The notes: generated by a model from the sequence alone, not told the origin. 64,000 bases of DNA from Daucus carota subsp. sativus (GCF_001625215.2 NC_030383.2:63106949-63170948), one strand, 5' to 3'; positions 32,341 through 44,269 are shown, numbered from the stretch's first letter. Made by a program: numbers and translations.

Positions 32341-33395
32341 ATGGTGCAATCTGGAAAGCTTTCTCATCATCTTCTTCTTTTCTTTATCTCATTACTCTCA
32401 TCTAACTTGACGATCCTATCTGCAACATTTCGCCAAGGAGAAGCTCGTGTGGAATGGAAGAACAGCCTATCCCCGAATTCGTTTCTTGGTTCACTAATTA
32501 ATCTCACTTATCTTTGAAATTAAGTGGACTGGCATTGTATGCAACTCTGCAGGTTCAGTCAGTCAGATTAATCTTCAAGAACTCACAGGAACACTTGCTA
32601 ACCTCGGTTTCTTTTCGTTTTCAAATCTCACCAATCTCAACATTACACATAACAACTTCACTGGTCCAATACCACCCGAGATTGGAAATTTAACAGATGT
32701 TCAGTACCTCGACTTTAGCTATAATAATCTCAATGGTACCATTCCATACCAGGTCAGCCATCTTCAGAGGTCGGTCGTCTTCGGCCTCTAATTTAATCAC
32801 TTGAAAGCTCTAAGCTTGTCCAATTTTTCCCCCATGCCTATACTGGTTGGTCGCGGTCTTGGTGGTAATAAGCTGGCGTCAATTTTTCCAGAATTCATAT
32901 CTAATTGCTATAACATGATTAACCTTGATCTTTCATTTAACATGTTAACTGGTAATCCCTTCAACAACTTGCGAATCTTGGATCTCTCGGACAATGAATT
33001 CACTGGTTACTTGCCAATCCAATATTTTAATAATATGAAACCAGTTGATACTGTGATTGATTATTACAACCTCTGTTCTAAAAGTCGGTGATTAATCACG
33101 ATTAATTAATCACTGATTAATCTATGTTCCGTAGCTCGCCAAACTGATTAAATATCCGATTATTCTAATTAATCCCCGATTAATCACCGATCAATGTAAT
33201 TAATCTCCAATTAATCTTTATTCCGAAACTTCACCGATTAAACTCGATTCCCACTTTTTACAACACTGATTACAACATAACAGGGAATCATGATTATCAA
33301 GCATCTGTCTTGTTAACATTGAAACAAAGAGAGCATGAAGTGAAAGGAATCCTTTATATTTACGATGTCAACAGCCCTACTGTCAAAATTCCTTT
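32341..33395 (+). pseudogene. RLP pseudogene with internal deletion and MITE
   Basis: Starts ATG 32341 with an intact signal-peptide-like stretch and GEARVEWKNSL. A stop follows after NLTYL (TGA near 32515), then the WTGIVCNSAGS cap and LRRs to about 32950. It then jumps to exon 2 (LRILDLSDNEFTGYLPIQYF) and is split at 33070 by MITE copy 3. The island (ASVLLTLK) and LYIY region end at about 33395. Intron and anchor are missing. Confidence 0.85.
33062..33276. mobile_element. MULE-like MITE, copy 3 (inverted)
   Basis: Element 33071-33267 between TATTACAAC and GATTACAAC (9-bp target duplication, one mismatch). Inverted relative to the copies at 16 and 1285. It lies inside RLP pseudogene exon-2 sequence. 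Confidence 0.8.
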
Positions 33396-35518
33396 CAAGT
33401 CGGGGCTTTTTACGATTATTTGGTAATTCAGTGTTGAACTCCGCTCAACTTATAATTAGATAATCGAACTCAAAAATCTTGCAATCAACAAATAAATTAT
33501 TGAAAACTTGCAATTGAATAATGGCCGTCAAGTCACTTAACAATACTAACCGAAAACGAACGTGACGGGCTGATGTGTTTAAAAAAATGCATGATGACTA
33601 TATACGTGATGTTTACGACCCTGACTAATATATCCAACAAATAATACATTCAACCTGATCTAATAATGTAATACATCTACTTAAATATATTTTCATGCCA
33701 AATATTTATAGATTTGTTTTTACAAAAATGATTAGAGACTTTTGCATATATAAAAATTGAGAATTATTGCTTGACTAGACAAAAATAGGTGAGTTGTGAT
33801 TATAATAAATATTTATTTCTACGATGTAGTTTTTATTAGTTATATATAAAAAAAATCTTGCTATATTTTGATACTAGTGCAATGATTACTTCAATTTATT
33901 TTTTATACGAGTTAGTAAGATATATGACTAACTCATCTTGCACTCGTATTAATTGTCTTATATAATATTAATAACAAAAATATGAGGCGGTGCTTAGTCA
34001 GATGATTTTAGTTGTTAAAATATTTTTTTGTTATTTATAGATAGTGAAACTTGTCTCATATTTTATCTATTTTGTTTCGTTTCTTGAGATTTCCAAATAT
34101 TTATTAGGACATTGTACCATGGTGTATTTCAAGATATTATTGTTATTTAGATAATTAGTCATATTCAATGAATTTTGAGGACAAAATTTAAATAAGAGGA
34201 GAACAATGTCATATCTCACGTATTAGCAGTTTTAATTATTTTATATTTTTATTTTAAAGATAAGATAAAGTTTATTTATTTAATTGTTTTTATCTTAAAA
34301 GCGATTTTGAGTTGTTTGAGTTAGATATATACTCCTACTGTGGTTCAACTAGTTTTGCCGTAAGTGAATAATTTCCGGTCAATATTTTGAAATTTGTTGT
34401 TATCTTCTAATTAAGATAATTAAGGGGTTAAATAGCTTTTGAAAAATGTGAAAAAAATCAAAAAAATTGGGAAACCAAAAGTGGCAAGCTTTTTTTTTTT
34501 TGTTCTTTTTAAATTTTCTAAAATCTGGGGAAAAAAGAACTTGCCACCTAATTTTTTCCAAATTTTTTCAAATTCTTTTCAGATTTTTGAATTTTTTCCC
34601 CAATTTTTCCTCACTTTTTTCTGATTTTTTTTGAATTTATTAAGATTTTTTTTGTTTTTTCTGCTTATTCTGAATTTTTTAAGATTTATTCGCATTTTTT
34701 TCATATTTTTAAAAAATATTTTTGAATTTTCCGTTAAGTAATTAATGGAACTGACGGAGAGTGATGCTTTTGAAAGTTTTTAATTACTTGATAATGCGTT
34801 TGAAAATTTTTTCAACAACATGACCCAGTTGCAAGTTTCCGGCGAGGTTAGTGATGAATTAGTTATTTAACTCTTAATAAAAATCTATCTAAACAATATT
34901 ATAAATATAATGTTATGGGTTCGATGAGTCGTGTAAAACATGGAAGAAGTTTAGGTGGGGTAAAAAGAGCCTAGCTGTGTGATTTCCATTCTGTTATACG
35001 TGATATACTGTAGTTGATCATCTCCTTTGTCCGCTTCATCCTGTGCAACCTTAACCTTTAAGGAAAAACTTATGAGATTCTCTACTGCATCTAAATTCTT
35101 GTGTGAAGAATGTGAAGAAAAATGTTAGTCTCAGATTATTTTTCCTAAAATGCTTGCATGTTACATTTTATATGTATGTCCTGACTTTAAGTATAATTTA
35201 GCATTTTTATTTAGTATTGTGTAAAAATAATATATTTTATTCAGTCTTATTAAAAATATAATCATGTTATACTGTAAAAGTATTTGTGAATTTCTTTGTT
35301 ACATATGTGTTTAAATTATTTTATTTATATATGTTTTACAATTTTTTACAAATATATAAGTTGAGTATTGCATAGGAATATAATTACACGTTAGCAAATA
35401 TGATTATGTGTAAACTGTTCTGCGTGCATGTATATTGCTGCTAAGTTTTAAACTTCTTACTAACCGGAATAATTTTGACAGATGTGTGGAACTTGATTAA
35501 TTTAGTTGCACTATAAGA
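33396..35518. other. AT-rich intergenic DNA
   Basis: No gene or element recognised. 34436-34735 is a low-complexity A/T-run region (many AATTTTTT and GATTTTTT blocks). The 61-codon ORF there is a by-product of that composition. Confidence 0.5.
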
Positions 35519-35757
35519 GAAAGCGTTTTTGTCAATAAAAATTGTTAAGGAAATTAGTCCGTTGGTAGTTCTCAACGGATTTGTAACAATTTGACTGGTC
35601 AATGTTCTGTCAACCAATTAGTAATGAAATACCCACACTTATTTACCAACGAGATGTTCTATTAGGAAATATAGCCACACAATGGAATAGTAACAAAAGA
35701 CCAAGGAATGAGCAACATACTAGCAACGAAAGTATCTGTTATTAAATATTCCCTTGA
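35519..35757. mobile_element. Possible CACTA left end
   Basis: CACTATAAGAGAAAGCG at 35519 resembles a CACTA terminus. AACGGA, AACGAG and AACGAAA motifs follow, and TTTCGTTAG lies beyond the MULE at 44769. If real, the MULE inserted into this element. No right end seen. Confidence 0.3.
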
Positions 35758-35766
35758 TAAATACTA

Positions 35767-36376
35767 GACTTTTTAGCACTTTGGTGCAGTGGCGGAGCCA
35801 GCCATAAACTTTAATGGGGGCCAAAAATAACTTTTTAAGACATCATAAAAGATGATAGTTTATAATCAAGCATCTCCCATTATATTTTGAAGTATACTTT
35901 TAATAAGATTAATAGTTTGAAAAACTCTTTCAACATTGTCTGTTGCAACATCAAAATTAACTTACATTAGTTATATGAATTCAAATATCCATATCAAATT
36001 TCGAGATATCGAAGAAAAGAATAGAAAACGTGCATGTTCTACTTTTTGAATAGAAAGAAAATAAAGGAATAATAGTGAACAACCAAGAAGGCAAGAAGTA
36101 ATCGATGATAACCATAAAGCCCAGAAGAGGTGGATGATAGAATGTCGTCCCAGCTAATGTATGTCTATATATTAATATTAAAAACTATAAAATCTCTAGT
36201 GGGGTCCAGTGCCCCCACATGCCTCTACATGCCTCCACCACTGCTTTGGTGGCTTGTACTATTTCAAATTTGCACGTTAGTGGCCCACCTTTAAAAGTCA
36301 TCAATTGTGTTGCTGAACTTATTTTTTTTTAACACATTAGGGGCTCTGCATCATATCCGTTAAATCGAAGTAACGG
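35767..36376. repeat. Left terminal inverted repeat of the MULE
   Basis: 35767-35786 plus 36252-36376; the gap is the hAT MITE and its target copy. It begins GACTTTTTAGCACTTTG and ends GAAGTAACGG, and matches the complement of 44610-44755 with few mismatches. Confidence 0.9.
35787..36243. mobile_element. hAT-type MITE nested in the MULE's left repeat
   Basis: 457 bp, with a perfect 8-bp target duplication CTTTGGTG (35779-35786, 36244-36251) and ends CAGTGGCGGAG and CTCCACCACTG (near-complementary). The right MULE repeat has the uninterrupted sequence. Confidence 0.92.
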
Positions 36377-36488
36377 CGTCAAATGATCAATACATATCTC
36401 CTCCTCCTCTTATTTCCCTCCAAATTAAAAACGAAACGGCTACCCCCTTTTCCGAAGCAAGAACGACGACGAATTCCTGCTTACAGAG

Positions 36489-37384
36489 ATGAGTTGGTTC
36501 CGGCGTCTTAAAGAGGATGCTGATGTGTATCAGCCTCGACAGTGCCCCGATTACTGTGGTAAGCTCTTCAACTTTTCTTCTTTGTAGCATATGAAATGAG
36601 TTTAATTGACCATTATTTCAGTGTTTGTTGTTGTTAGTGGCTAGTTGTTTAGTATTATGGACCTGCAATTGCTTTATACTATTAAAATGGAAGATTCTGC
36701 TTGTGGGTTTTTAAAAATTAGGGCTTTTACATAGTCCAAGATTCGGTCATTATAAAATCAATTTATGCCTGTTTTAGTATAATGCTTGTTGTTAGTGGCT
36801 ATTTGTTAAGTATAGTGTTGTTTATTGTAAATAAAACTGTTGCTTTGCACTCTACATTTGCAGAACCTGGTGATTTTACCCTAAAAATATATCATGGGGC
36901 CGATTGGGTAGATAACCCTAGGGCATATGTGGGAGGTACAGTAGATTTCTTTGACTTCTGTAATGCTGATCAGATCAGCATAATTGAGATATATAGTATG
37001 TTGAAAGAGGTTGATGAGTTTGGGTTTCACCAACTGTGGTATAAGCTACCTGGCACTACATTCGATAGAGCTTTTGTACTAAATAATGATGAGGAGCTAA
37101 TGACCATGTGTGAGCTTATATCTGATGTGGATAAGTATATATAGATTTATGTCACCACTATGGCACATCTAAGTACAGTGCCCTATAGAGATTTAGAGGT
37201 TGAATTTGTTGAACCAACTCCTAAAGAAGCACCTGAAAAGAACAATCCATCACCTGAAAAGATCAATCCAGCACCTGAAAAGATCAATCCAGCACCTGCA
37301 AAGATGTATCCAGCACCTGCAAAGAGCATTCCAACTGTGGGAAATGATGATGATCAGGAAGAGTTTGAGTTTGATTTTGACAAT
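36489..37384 (+). pseudogene. PB1-like domain gene of the MULE, 5' part
   Basis: Exon 1 is 36489-36558 (MSWFRRLKEDADVYQ), followed by a 305-bp intron with GT/AG ends and exon 2 from 36864. Exon 2 encodes a PB1-like fold seen at the N-terminus of many plant MULE transposases (FTLKIYHGADWVDNPRAYVG, then DFFDFCNADQ and HQLWYKLPG). A TAG at 37142 breaks the frame; the same frame resumes at once and runs through PAPEK-type tandem repeats into an acidic stretch. At 37384 it is cut by the LTR retrotransposon and continues at 43914. Broken by both the stop and the insertion. Confidence 0.75.
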
Positions 37385-38670
37385 TGATAGAATATATTTT
37401 TGTATATATTCTATATGATTTTATTCCCATATTTAATTATATTTTGCACTGATTTGGATATTTATTTAATATATTTTCATGTTTTATTGTAGGGAATAAA
37501 GAATTCCAAGTTGAGAAGGATTTGAAGATAAATTAGCTATTTTGGAGTTAAATTCTAAAGAAATTCGGATTTATTGGGTTTTACCCGATTTCTGCACTGT
37601 TTGAGCCATATCTTGAGTTCCGGATGTCGGAATTGGACGTTCTTACAGCTCACGCGAAGCCCTTGATATTTCCTTTAATTTAGAAGTGGCCCAGCAAGAA
37701 AAGTCCAACTGGAAAAGCCCGAAAACTGGACAGAACAGAAAGCTACGAATTTTGAGACTAAATCCTACTTGGTTTTGGAGTTTTATTCATATATTAGTTT
37801 TAAATATTAAAAGAGGTATATTATTAGAGATAGGATTAGTTTTTATCATTGTACAATATTAGAGTAGGTTAGGGTTAGAGAGAAACTTAGAGGAGAGGCC
37901 ATTACTCTTTTTTGGATGACAACAATGAAGGTTTATAAAGGTTTTCTTCTATAGTTTTCTTCTCTTTACTTGTTAGTTTAATTATGTCTTTTAATTATTC
38001 TAGTTGTTTAATTAGTATCGAGTAGTGTGTTCTAGGGTTTAAGGGGAAGCCATGTTTGCGTTATGATGTTGGCATGATTTAACAGTGATTTGATTGATTG
38101 GTTAATTCTAATTGATATGTTTTAATATTGATTTATGTAATCGGCCGATATCATGAATTGATTCTATGCGAATAGGAGTATGATCGAGAGATATACGACT
38201 AGAGGCACACATACAATTAGCAGAATTGAATTTGAGTGCGAGAGCATCATTGAATTTCTGAAAGCGTTAATACTCGAGAGAGATTAACATTGCTTTAATT
38301 ATCTGATTAATTGGATTACTAAAAGTGATTATTTGTGTAAGCATGTTTCGAGAGTGTTGATACTTGAGAGAGATTAACAAACTCTAGTTTCATGACCGCT
38401 TTAATTGCTTTAGCTTAGAGCCAGTCATTGTCTAAGCATGGTGGACCTGATTGCCCTGGATTTTTAATATATTATTATTTTAGTGTCTATTTAATTAGTG
38501 TTAATTTAGTTAGTTAAAATATTTTCTTATAATCATTTGATCTGGAAACAATTGAATATAACTGAATAAAAATTGATAGCATCTGTCTCCTTGAGGATAC
38601 GACCCGCATTTGCTAGTCTGCACTACAACAGACACCGTGCGCTTGCGGTTAGTTATAAAATAACACATCA
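37385..38670 (+). repeat. 5' LTR
   Basis: 1,286 bp, TG...CA ends. Reading by eye I found one difference from the 3' LTR (GGTTTATAAAGG at 37930 against GGTCTATAAAGG). Confidence 0.92.
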
Positions 38671-38676
38671 AGTTTT

Positions 38677-38694
38677 TGGCGCCGCTGCCGGGGA
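38677..38694 (+). other. Primer-binding site, tRNA-Asp type
   Basis: TGGCGCCGCTGCCGGGGA lies 6 bases after the 5' LTR. It matches the complement of the 3' end of plant tRNA-Asp in 17 of 18 positions (one C for T). Confidence 0.8.
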
Positions 38695-38824
38695 GACGGC
38701 TAGTTTCTATTGATTTTATTTGGCTATTTAGATTGTTTCCATTGCCTCCTTGGGACTTCCGTTCCAAGTGAGGTAGATTTTACTGTGTTTCTTGGCTTTG
38801 TTGAGTTTTTTTTTCAGGTTGGCA

Positions 38825-40348
38825 ATGGACGGAGTTGATAACTTTGCACGTCTATCTTCCCTGATCGAGGCATATACTCGTGAAAATGCCTCATGGAATG
38901 CTACAGAGTCCACTACACGTCCACTGAGTATCAACGAGATGTCACAAGCTGCCCCGAAGACTTATAACTTCTGTCAAGTTTGTGGTGTTCAGGGTCACTA
39001 TGGTTATGAATGTTCTTACAATGTATTTAATTCTCAGAATGCTCAGTTGGGACATGTGAATGATTATCAAGAAAGATATGAGTACAATCACTATTCTAAT
39101 TCTTGTGATCAACAATGGATGGGTCAACCAGATTTCTCTTACATGGACAATGAATTTCAAAATTTCTCATATCATGATCAACAACAATTTCAGCAACATC
39201 GTTATGAAGAACCACCACAACAGCAATATGATCAGTTTGAGCAGGAATATCATCAACCTCAATATGAGCAACCTCAGTTTCAGCAGTATCACTATTCTCC
39301 ACTTCAACAAGAGCTACAGGTTCCTTTAACCAATGTAGATGTGCCATCGTATCAGACGAATGAGGTATGTGATATGTTGATATATATGACCAAGAGTTTT
39401 GAGGATGGTATCATGAACTTCCAGAAATGCATTGATGAGAGTACCATGATGATTAAAGAATTAAAAGCTGAACAACTGATGATGGAAGGTCAAATTGCAC
39501 AATTGTCTAGTTCTTCTTCTACATGTCAAACCGAATCCTCTCCACCTCCATGTCTTCAAGTTGAAGATGACATAAATACTATCATTCTTGCAAGTGATAA
39601 AGACAGTGATAGTTTTTCGATCTGTGATGATGATGCGCCTATTGGTAAAGGGGAGGATCATGTCATTGCCAATGAAATTGATGATGTTGTTGATGTTGTG
39701 GACCATGTGCGTGATGATGAGCTAAGTGAAGAAAGCAATATCGAGTTGGTAGTAGTTTCTCCTCCGCCTTGTGTGCTTAAATTACCATTCTTGAAAGGAA
39801 TCAACTTAATCAAGGTGGATCAACAATTTGATATGAAAAACTTTGCTTTTACTCGAACCTCAGCTCCAATATTTGAGAGCACATGTTTTAAAGTTGATGT
39901 GATGATTGTCCAAGATGAGATTTCTCAGAATATTTCCTATGATCCATTTCAAAAGGCTCTTACACCTCAAGTCTTGGAAGAAGGTGTTTGCAATATTGAC
40001 TTTTTATTCATTGAAGCAAGAAGAAGCCAAGAGATTCAACTAGCTCCTGCGAAAGTGAGGAGTTCTGAAAAACCACCACCGGAGCCTCCACCTCATGTGA
40101 ATATCAAGGGAGTTCAATCTTTTGATGGATGTGAATTCTATCGTTGCTTTATCATAAAGTTCTCCAAATCTATGAAATATATTGATCAGTTGTTATATCT
40201 TGATGCGACAATTAATTTTATTAATGCTTGTTTGGAGACTTTCTGCAGGATAAAGACAACATTTGATGTTAAGGATTTTATTTTTGGTGGTGAGATCATG
40301 TTTGAGAAAGCGGAAACTCCGCCTTTTACAGATTCTTTTTGGAGGTAA
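38825..40348 (+). CDS. Gag-like protein with zinc knuckle
   Basis: 507 codons from ATG 38825. One CCHC zinc knuckle, C-X2-C-X4-H-X4-C (Cys50, Cys53, His58, Cys63), is followed by a Gln/Tyr-rich region (about 85-190), a probable coiled coil ending KELKAEQLMMEGQIAQL (about 205-235) and an acidic stretch. The knuckle-linker-QIAQL order resembles the C-terminal half of gypsy gag proteins, but the capsid domain normally before the knuckle is absent, so this is a truncated or specialised gag. The C-terminal half (about 270-507) is not recognised. Within this element no pol follows. Copies would need an autonomous partner's enzymes. Confidence 0.75.
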   Translation: MDGVDNFARLSSLIEAYTRENASWNATESTTRPLSINEMSQAAPKTYNFCQVCGVQGHYGYECSYNVFNSQNAQLGHVNDYQERYEYNHYSNSCDQQWMGQPDFSYMDNEFQNFSYHDQQQFQQHRYEEPPQQQYDQFEQEYHQPQYEQPQFQQYHYSPLQQELQVPLTNVDVPSYQTNEVCDMLIYMTKSFEDGIMNFQKCIDESTMMIKELKAEQLMMEGQIAQLSSSSSTCQTESSPPPCLQVEDDINTIILASDKDSDSFSICDDDAPIGKGEDHVIANEIDDVVDVVDHVRDDELSEESNIELVVVSPPPCVLKLPFLKGINLIKVDQQFDMKNFAFTRTSAPIFESTCFKVDVMIVQDEISQNISYDPFQKALTPQVLEEGVCNIDFLFIEARRSQEIQLAPAKVRSSEKPPPEPPPHVNIKGVQSFDGCEFYRCFIIKFSKSMKYIDQLLYLDATINFINACLETFCRIKTTFDVKDFIFGGEIMFEKAETPPFTDSFWR

Positions 40349-42627
40349 AAAGTCAAGCTAATGACTCTAAAAGAGCGCTATTTGGGAGGCAACCCAAGGT
40401 CTCTATTAGTTTATTTATATAATATATTTTTGTATTTTTTTAGGAGCTTAAAATTTTTATTTTCATTTTTTTTACTCCCATAAGATGCCTTGATGAATTT
40501 GTGTGAAGTGTTTTCAGATATTATATCCAATCACTCATGCGGCTCCTTTTTAAAGTTCTAATAGTTGTGGCAGTAGATGAAAAAGAAAGGCAAAAATATT
40601 GAGCTTGCAGGATGAATGCATGAGAAAGAGAGAAAGGAAAAAAAAAAAACAAGCTCTCTGTGCTTAAAAGAAAGAGCCGCGGTGCTTTTAGTAAACAGTA
40701 GAAGAAGAGCTGTGGTGCTACGATGTCTAGCTGCGGCTCCGGAGCTTCTGCCAAGCACAATTTGTTCGCGCTAGTTTTTCACAATCTACTTGATAACTTG
40801 AAGCAGAGCTCCTAACTCCCAAGATCATCTGTTCCCTGTTCTGCTACATGGAGTCCACGCACCCAGCCCATTCAAGTCCAGAAGCCCATGCACGGAGCCT
40901 GTTCTCAATTCAGCCCATGCTCCAAGCCCAAGACCACACCACCTGGGCCCAGTACAGGGGGTGCATCTCAGCAACAGAGGCCCAGCCCACCAGTTGATCC
41001 TCGAAGTCCAGCTGCTTCAGTCCAGTAAAAGTCTGCGTGTGTATGCCTACAAAAAAGAACTGTTGCTGGTAGGAATCGAAGACGGGTCAATTACAAAGCA
41101 GATCTCAGGAGCCACCTACCAACCACTGGGCCAACTGATTCTTTTGTTGAGGAAACGCATCCAGTTTAACAAAAACTTGAGAAGTCAAGAGCCAATTCAA
41201 CACTCAACAGCATTTCAGGGGAGTATTCCTTTTAACCACTATTGTGTAATTATATTATTATATTTATATATTTCTATCATATTTGTTCATTGAGGACAAT
41301 GAACCACTTTAGTGTGGGGATGGTTTCTCAATGATAAAAAATTATATATCATAAAATTCAAAAAAATAGAAAAATTAAAAAAAAATTGTATATTGCCATG
41401 TCTTAAATTAGGAAATTCATGTTAGTTGCATTATATTAGAGCTAGTTACTTAATTTTGTATGCCATTTTTTAGTAGATTTTTTTCTTCTTCTTTCTTTTA
41501 GGTTACATAATTCATGAAAGTATATAATACCGAGTTAATTTCTCATGATGAGTTTATTTGCATAATTATTTGGCTAGTAGTCTTGATCATATGTGATGTC
41601 TTGCATGCTTAGAAATTGCTTGTGCGGAAATTTTAAATACACTATAAAATGCTCTAGAGACAAGACTGAGACTAACTTAATTCTTGAGTTTTATCTATGA
41701 GTTGAGTGTAGAATTTTGACTATTCCCTTTTAAGCTTAGAGTATGTAAATCTTAAGTTTAGGGGAGTTTTAGGATGTATATGCCTTTCTAGAAAAATGAA
41801 AAAAAAAATAGAATATTGCAAATAAAGTATCGAGTACTCCTTTGAGATCAACGGGTGGTAATATTTGAAAGGGACGATCCATGTACTTGTGCTGGTATTA
41901 AGTGCAATTGTACTAGAAATAAATTTTCTTGGTGACTTTTCACAACCCTTGGTTACTGGAGAATTACTTGACTTAAAAAAAATAGAGAAAAAAAATGAGC
42001 TAGCAAAGTCTTATGGTGGTCGTAACTCACTTACCATGAGAAGCTTCCCAACCTTTGACTGAGCATGAAAAAAAAAAGTAGAAAATATAAGAGAGGCATA
42101 GAAATTCCTTTGCGACCCTGAGCTGTAGTTGACTCTAATGTAACGAAGCGTTTAAGCATTATTCTGATAAACGACTCATGGTTAAGACTCTGTTGAACTT
42201 TGTTGGTGTCTGTTTTGTTTCATTAGAGAGCATGTTGAACACACACGATTCACTCCGTACTTGCAGCGGAAAAGTTGCATGACTAATGTGTGAGATAGAT
42301 GAATGCCTTGAATGTTGCTTATTCTGAAGATTATTTGTTAACGAGGTTGATGCTTTCATGATTGTATTATATGCATTTTCATTTAGATTGCATTCATAGT
42401 AGTTGCATGTTTAAGACCGGTAGAAAATAATGAATTTTGTGGGTAGATTCGCTATAAACCCTCACGAGACAAAACTCGTCCTACTAGGGCTGCCTAGAGG
42501 TTTAACGGCTTGTTGCATGCGCTCAATGCAATCGTGTCATCTACGAAAGTGGTGTTAGTTAGTTAGGACTTAGATTAAATTTCGCTTATTTGCCCGAGGA
42601 CGTGCAAAAGCTTAGTGTGGGGATGTT
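40349..42627 (+). other. Retrotransposon internal non-coding region
   Basis: No pol-type ORF in any frame. Contains a run of CAGCCCA/AAGCCCA repeats (40860-40995), a GAGGACAATG motif with TTTAGTGTGGGGATG (41294-41322), and the same AGTGTGGGGATG just before the 3' LTR (42613-42624), where the polypurine tract is expected. Confidence 0.6.
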
Positions 42628-43913
42628 TGATAGAATATATTTTTGTATATATTCTATATGATTTTATTCCCATATTTAATTATATTTTGCACTGATTTGG
42701 ATATTTATTTAATATATTTTCATGTTTTATTGTAGGGAATAAAGAATTCCAAGTTGAGAAGGATTTGAAGATAAATTAGCTATTTTGGAGTTAAATTCTA
42801 AAGAAATTCGGATTTATTGGGTTTTACCCGATTTCTGCACTGTTTGAGCCATATCTTGAGTTCCGGATGTCGGAATTGGACGTTCTTACAGCTCACGCGA
42901 AGCCCTTGATATTTCCTTTAATTTAGAAGTGGCCCAGCAAGAAAAGTCCAACTGGAAAAGCCCGAAAACTGGACAGAACAGAAAGCTACGAATTTTGAGA
43001 CTAAATCCTACTTGGTTTTGGAGTTTTATTCATATATTAGTTTTAAATATTAAAAGAGGTATATTATTAGAGATAGGATTAGTTTTTATCATTGTACAAT
43101 ATTAGAGTAGGTTAGGGTTAGAGAGAAACTTAGAGGAGAGGCCATTACTCTTTTTTGGATGACAACAATGAAGGTCTATAAAGGTTTTCTTCTATAGTTT
43201 TCTTCTCTTTACTTGTTAGTTTAATTATGTCTTTTAATTATTCTAGTTGTTTAATTAGTATCGAGTAGTGTGTTCTAGGGTTTAAGGGGAAGCCATGTTT
43301 GCGTTATGATGTTGGCATGATTTAACAGTGATTTGATTGATTGGTTAATTCTAATTGATATGTTTTAATATTGATTTATGTAATCGGCCGATATCATGAA
43401 TTGATTCTATGCGAATAGGAGTATGATCGAGAGATATACGACTAGAGGCACACATACAATTAGCAGAATTGAATTTGAGTGCGAGAGCATCATTGAATTT
43501 CTGAAAGCGTTAATACTCGAGAGAGATTAACATTGCTTTAATTATCTGATTAATTGGATTACTAAAAGTGATTATTTGTGTAAGCATGTTTCGAGAGTGT
43601 TGATACTTGAGAGAGATTAACAAACTCTAGTTTCATGACCGCTTTAATTGCTTTAGCTTAGAGCCAGTCATTGTCTAAGCATGGTGGACCTGATTGCCCT
43701 GGATTTTTAATATATTATTATTTTAGTGTCTATTTAATTAGTGTTAATTTAGTTAGTTAAAATATTTTCTTATAATCATTTGATCTGGAAACAATTGAAT
43801 ATAACTGAATAAAAATTGATAGCATCTGTCTCCTTGAGGATACGACCCGCATTTGCTAGTCTGCACTACAACAGACACCGTGCGCTTGCGGTTAGTTATA
43901 AAATAACACATCA
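42628..43913 (+). repeat. 3' LTR
   Basis: 1,286 bp, essentially identical to 37385-38670, followed by target copy ACAAT. Confidence 0.92.
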
Positions 43914-44269
43914 ACAATACACAGTTTTGGGATACCACCCAAAATGAAATTGAAATTGTGCAACAAGTTAGGGAAATGGAGGGGTTGGAAGAGGAATTTT
44001 CAGACACAGATTCTGATGATGAGGATTTTGTGCCAGAAGAAAAGGAAAGTAGTGATGAGACCTTCCACTGTGATAGTTCCAATCAAGATAATTCTGATGA
44101 TGATTTGTTGTTTGATGATGATTACTACCATCCTTACCAGCAGATGGAAACCAACAAAGAAAAATATACAACAACAACAACACAGCAAGAATTTTCCAGT
44201 TCCTTGCTTGCTTCTGCGCCTCGGATAGTTCTTCACTGTAGAAATCCTTGTACTCATCTTTGGCCTTAA
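43914..44269 (+). pseudogene. PB1-like MULE gene, 3' part after the LTR insertion
   Basis: Excising the retrotransposon and one ACAAT restores a continuous frame into TQFWDTTQNE and an acidic segment (many Asp/Glu, DSDDEDFVPEE). From about 44150 the frame runs into the opposite-strand GRF gene and stops at 44269. The transposase core expected after the acidic linker is missing. Confidence 0.7.

Larger units (their letters stand above)
26702..32950. repeat. Segmental duplication, right copy (B)
   Basis: Partner of 5173-14690. It preserves the empty sites for the hAT MITE, the 2-kb retroposition and the CACTA fragment. It has its own deletion inside RLP5. Confidence 0.85.
37385..43913 (+). mobile_element. 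Non-autonomous Ty3/gypsy-type LTR retrotransposon
   Basis: 6,529 bp, with a perfect 5-bp target duplication ACAAT (37380-37384, 43914-43918). Two 1,286-bp LTRs begin TGATAG and end CATCA. A tRNA-Asp-type primer site and a gag-like ORF with one zinc knuckle are present. No protease, reverse transcriptase, RNase H or integrase is seen. The primer site, the GAGGACAATG...AGTGTGGGGATG motif (41294) and the GGGAGGCAACCCAAGG motif (40385) resemble Athila/Tat elements; that placement is inference. Confidence 0.93.

Noticed and set aside
34439..34624. Phe-rich ORF
   Set aside because: Low-complexity T/A runs.
40521..40760. Minus ORFs in the retrotransposon interior
   Set aside because: No recognisable domain, overlapping in two frames; no support.
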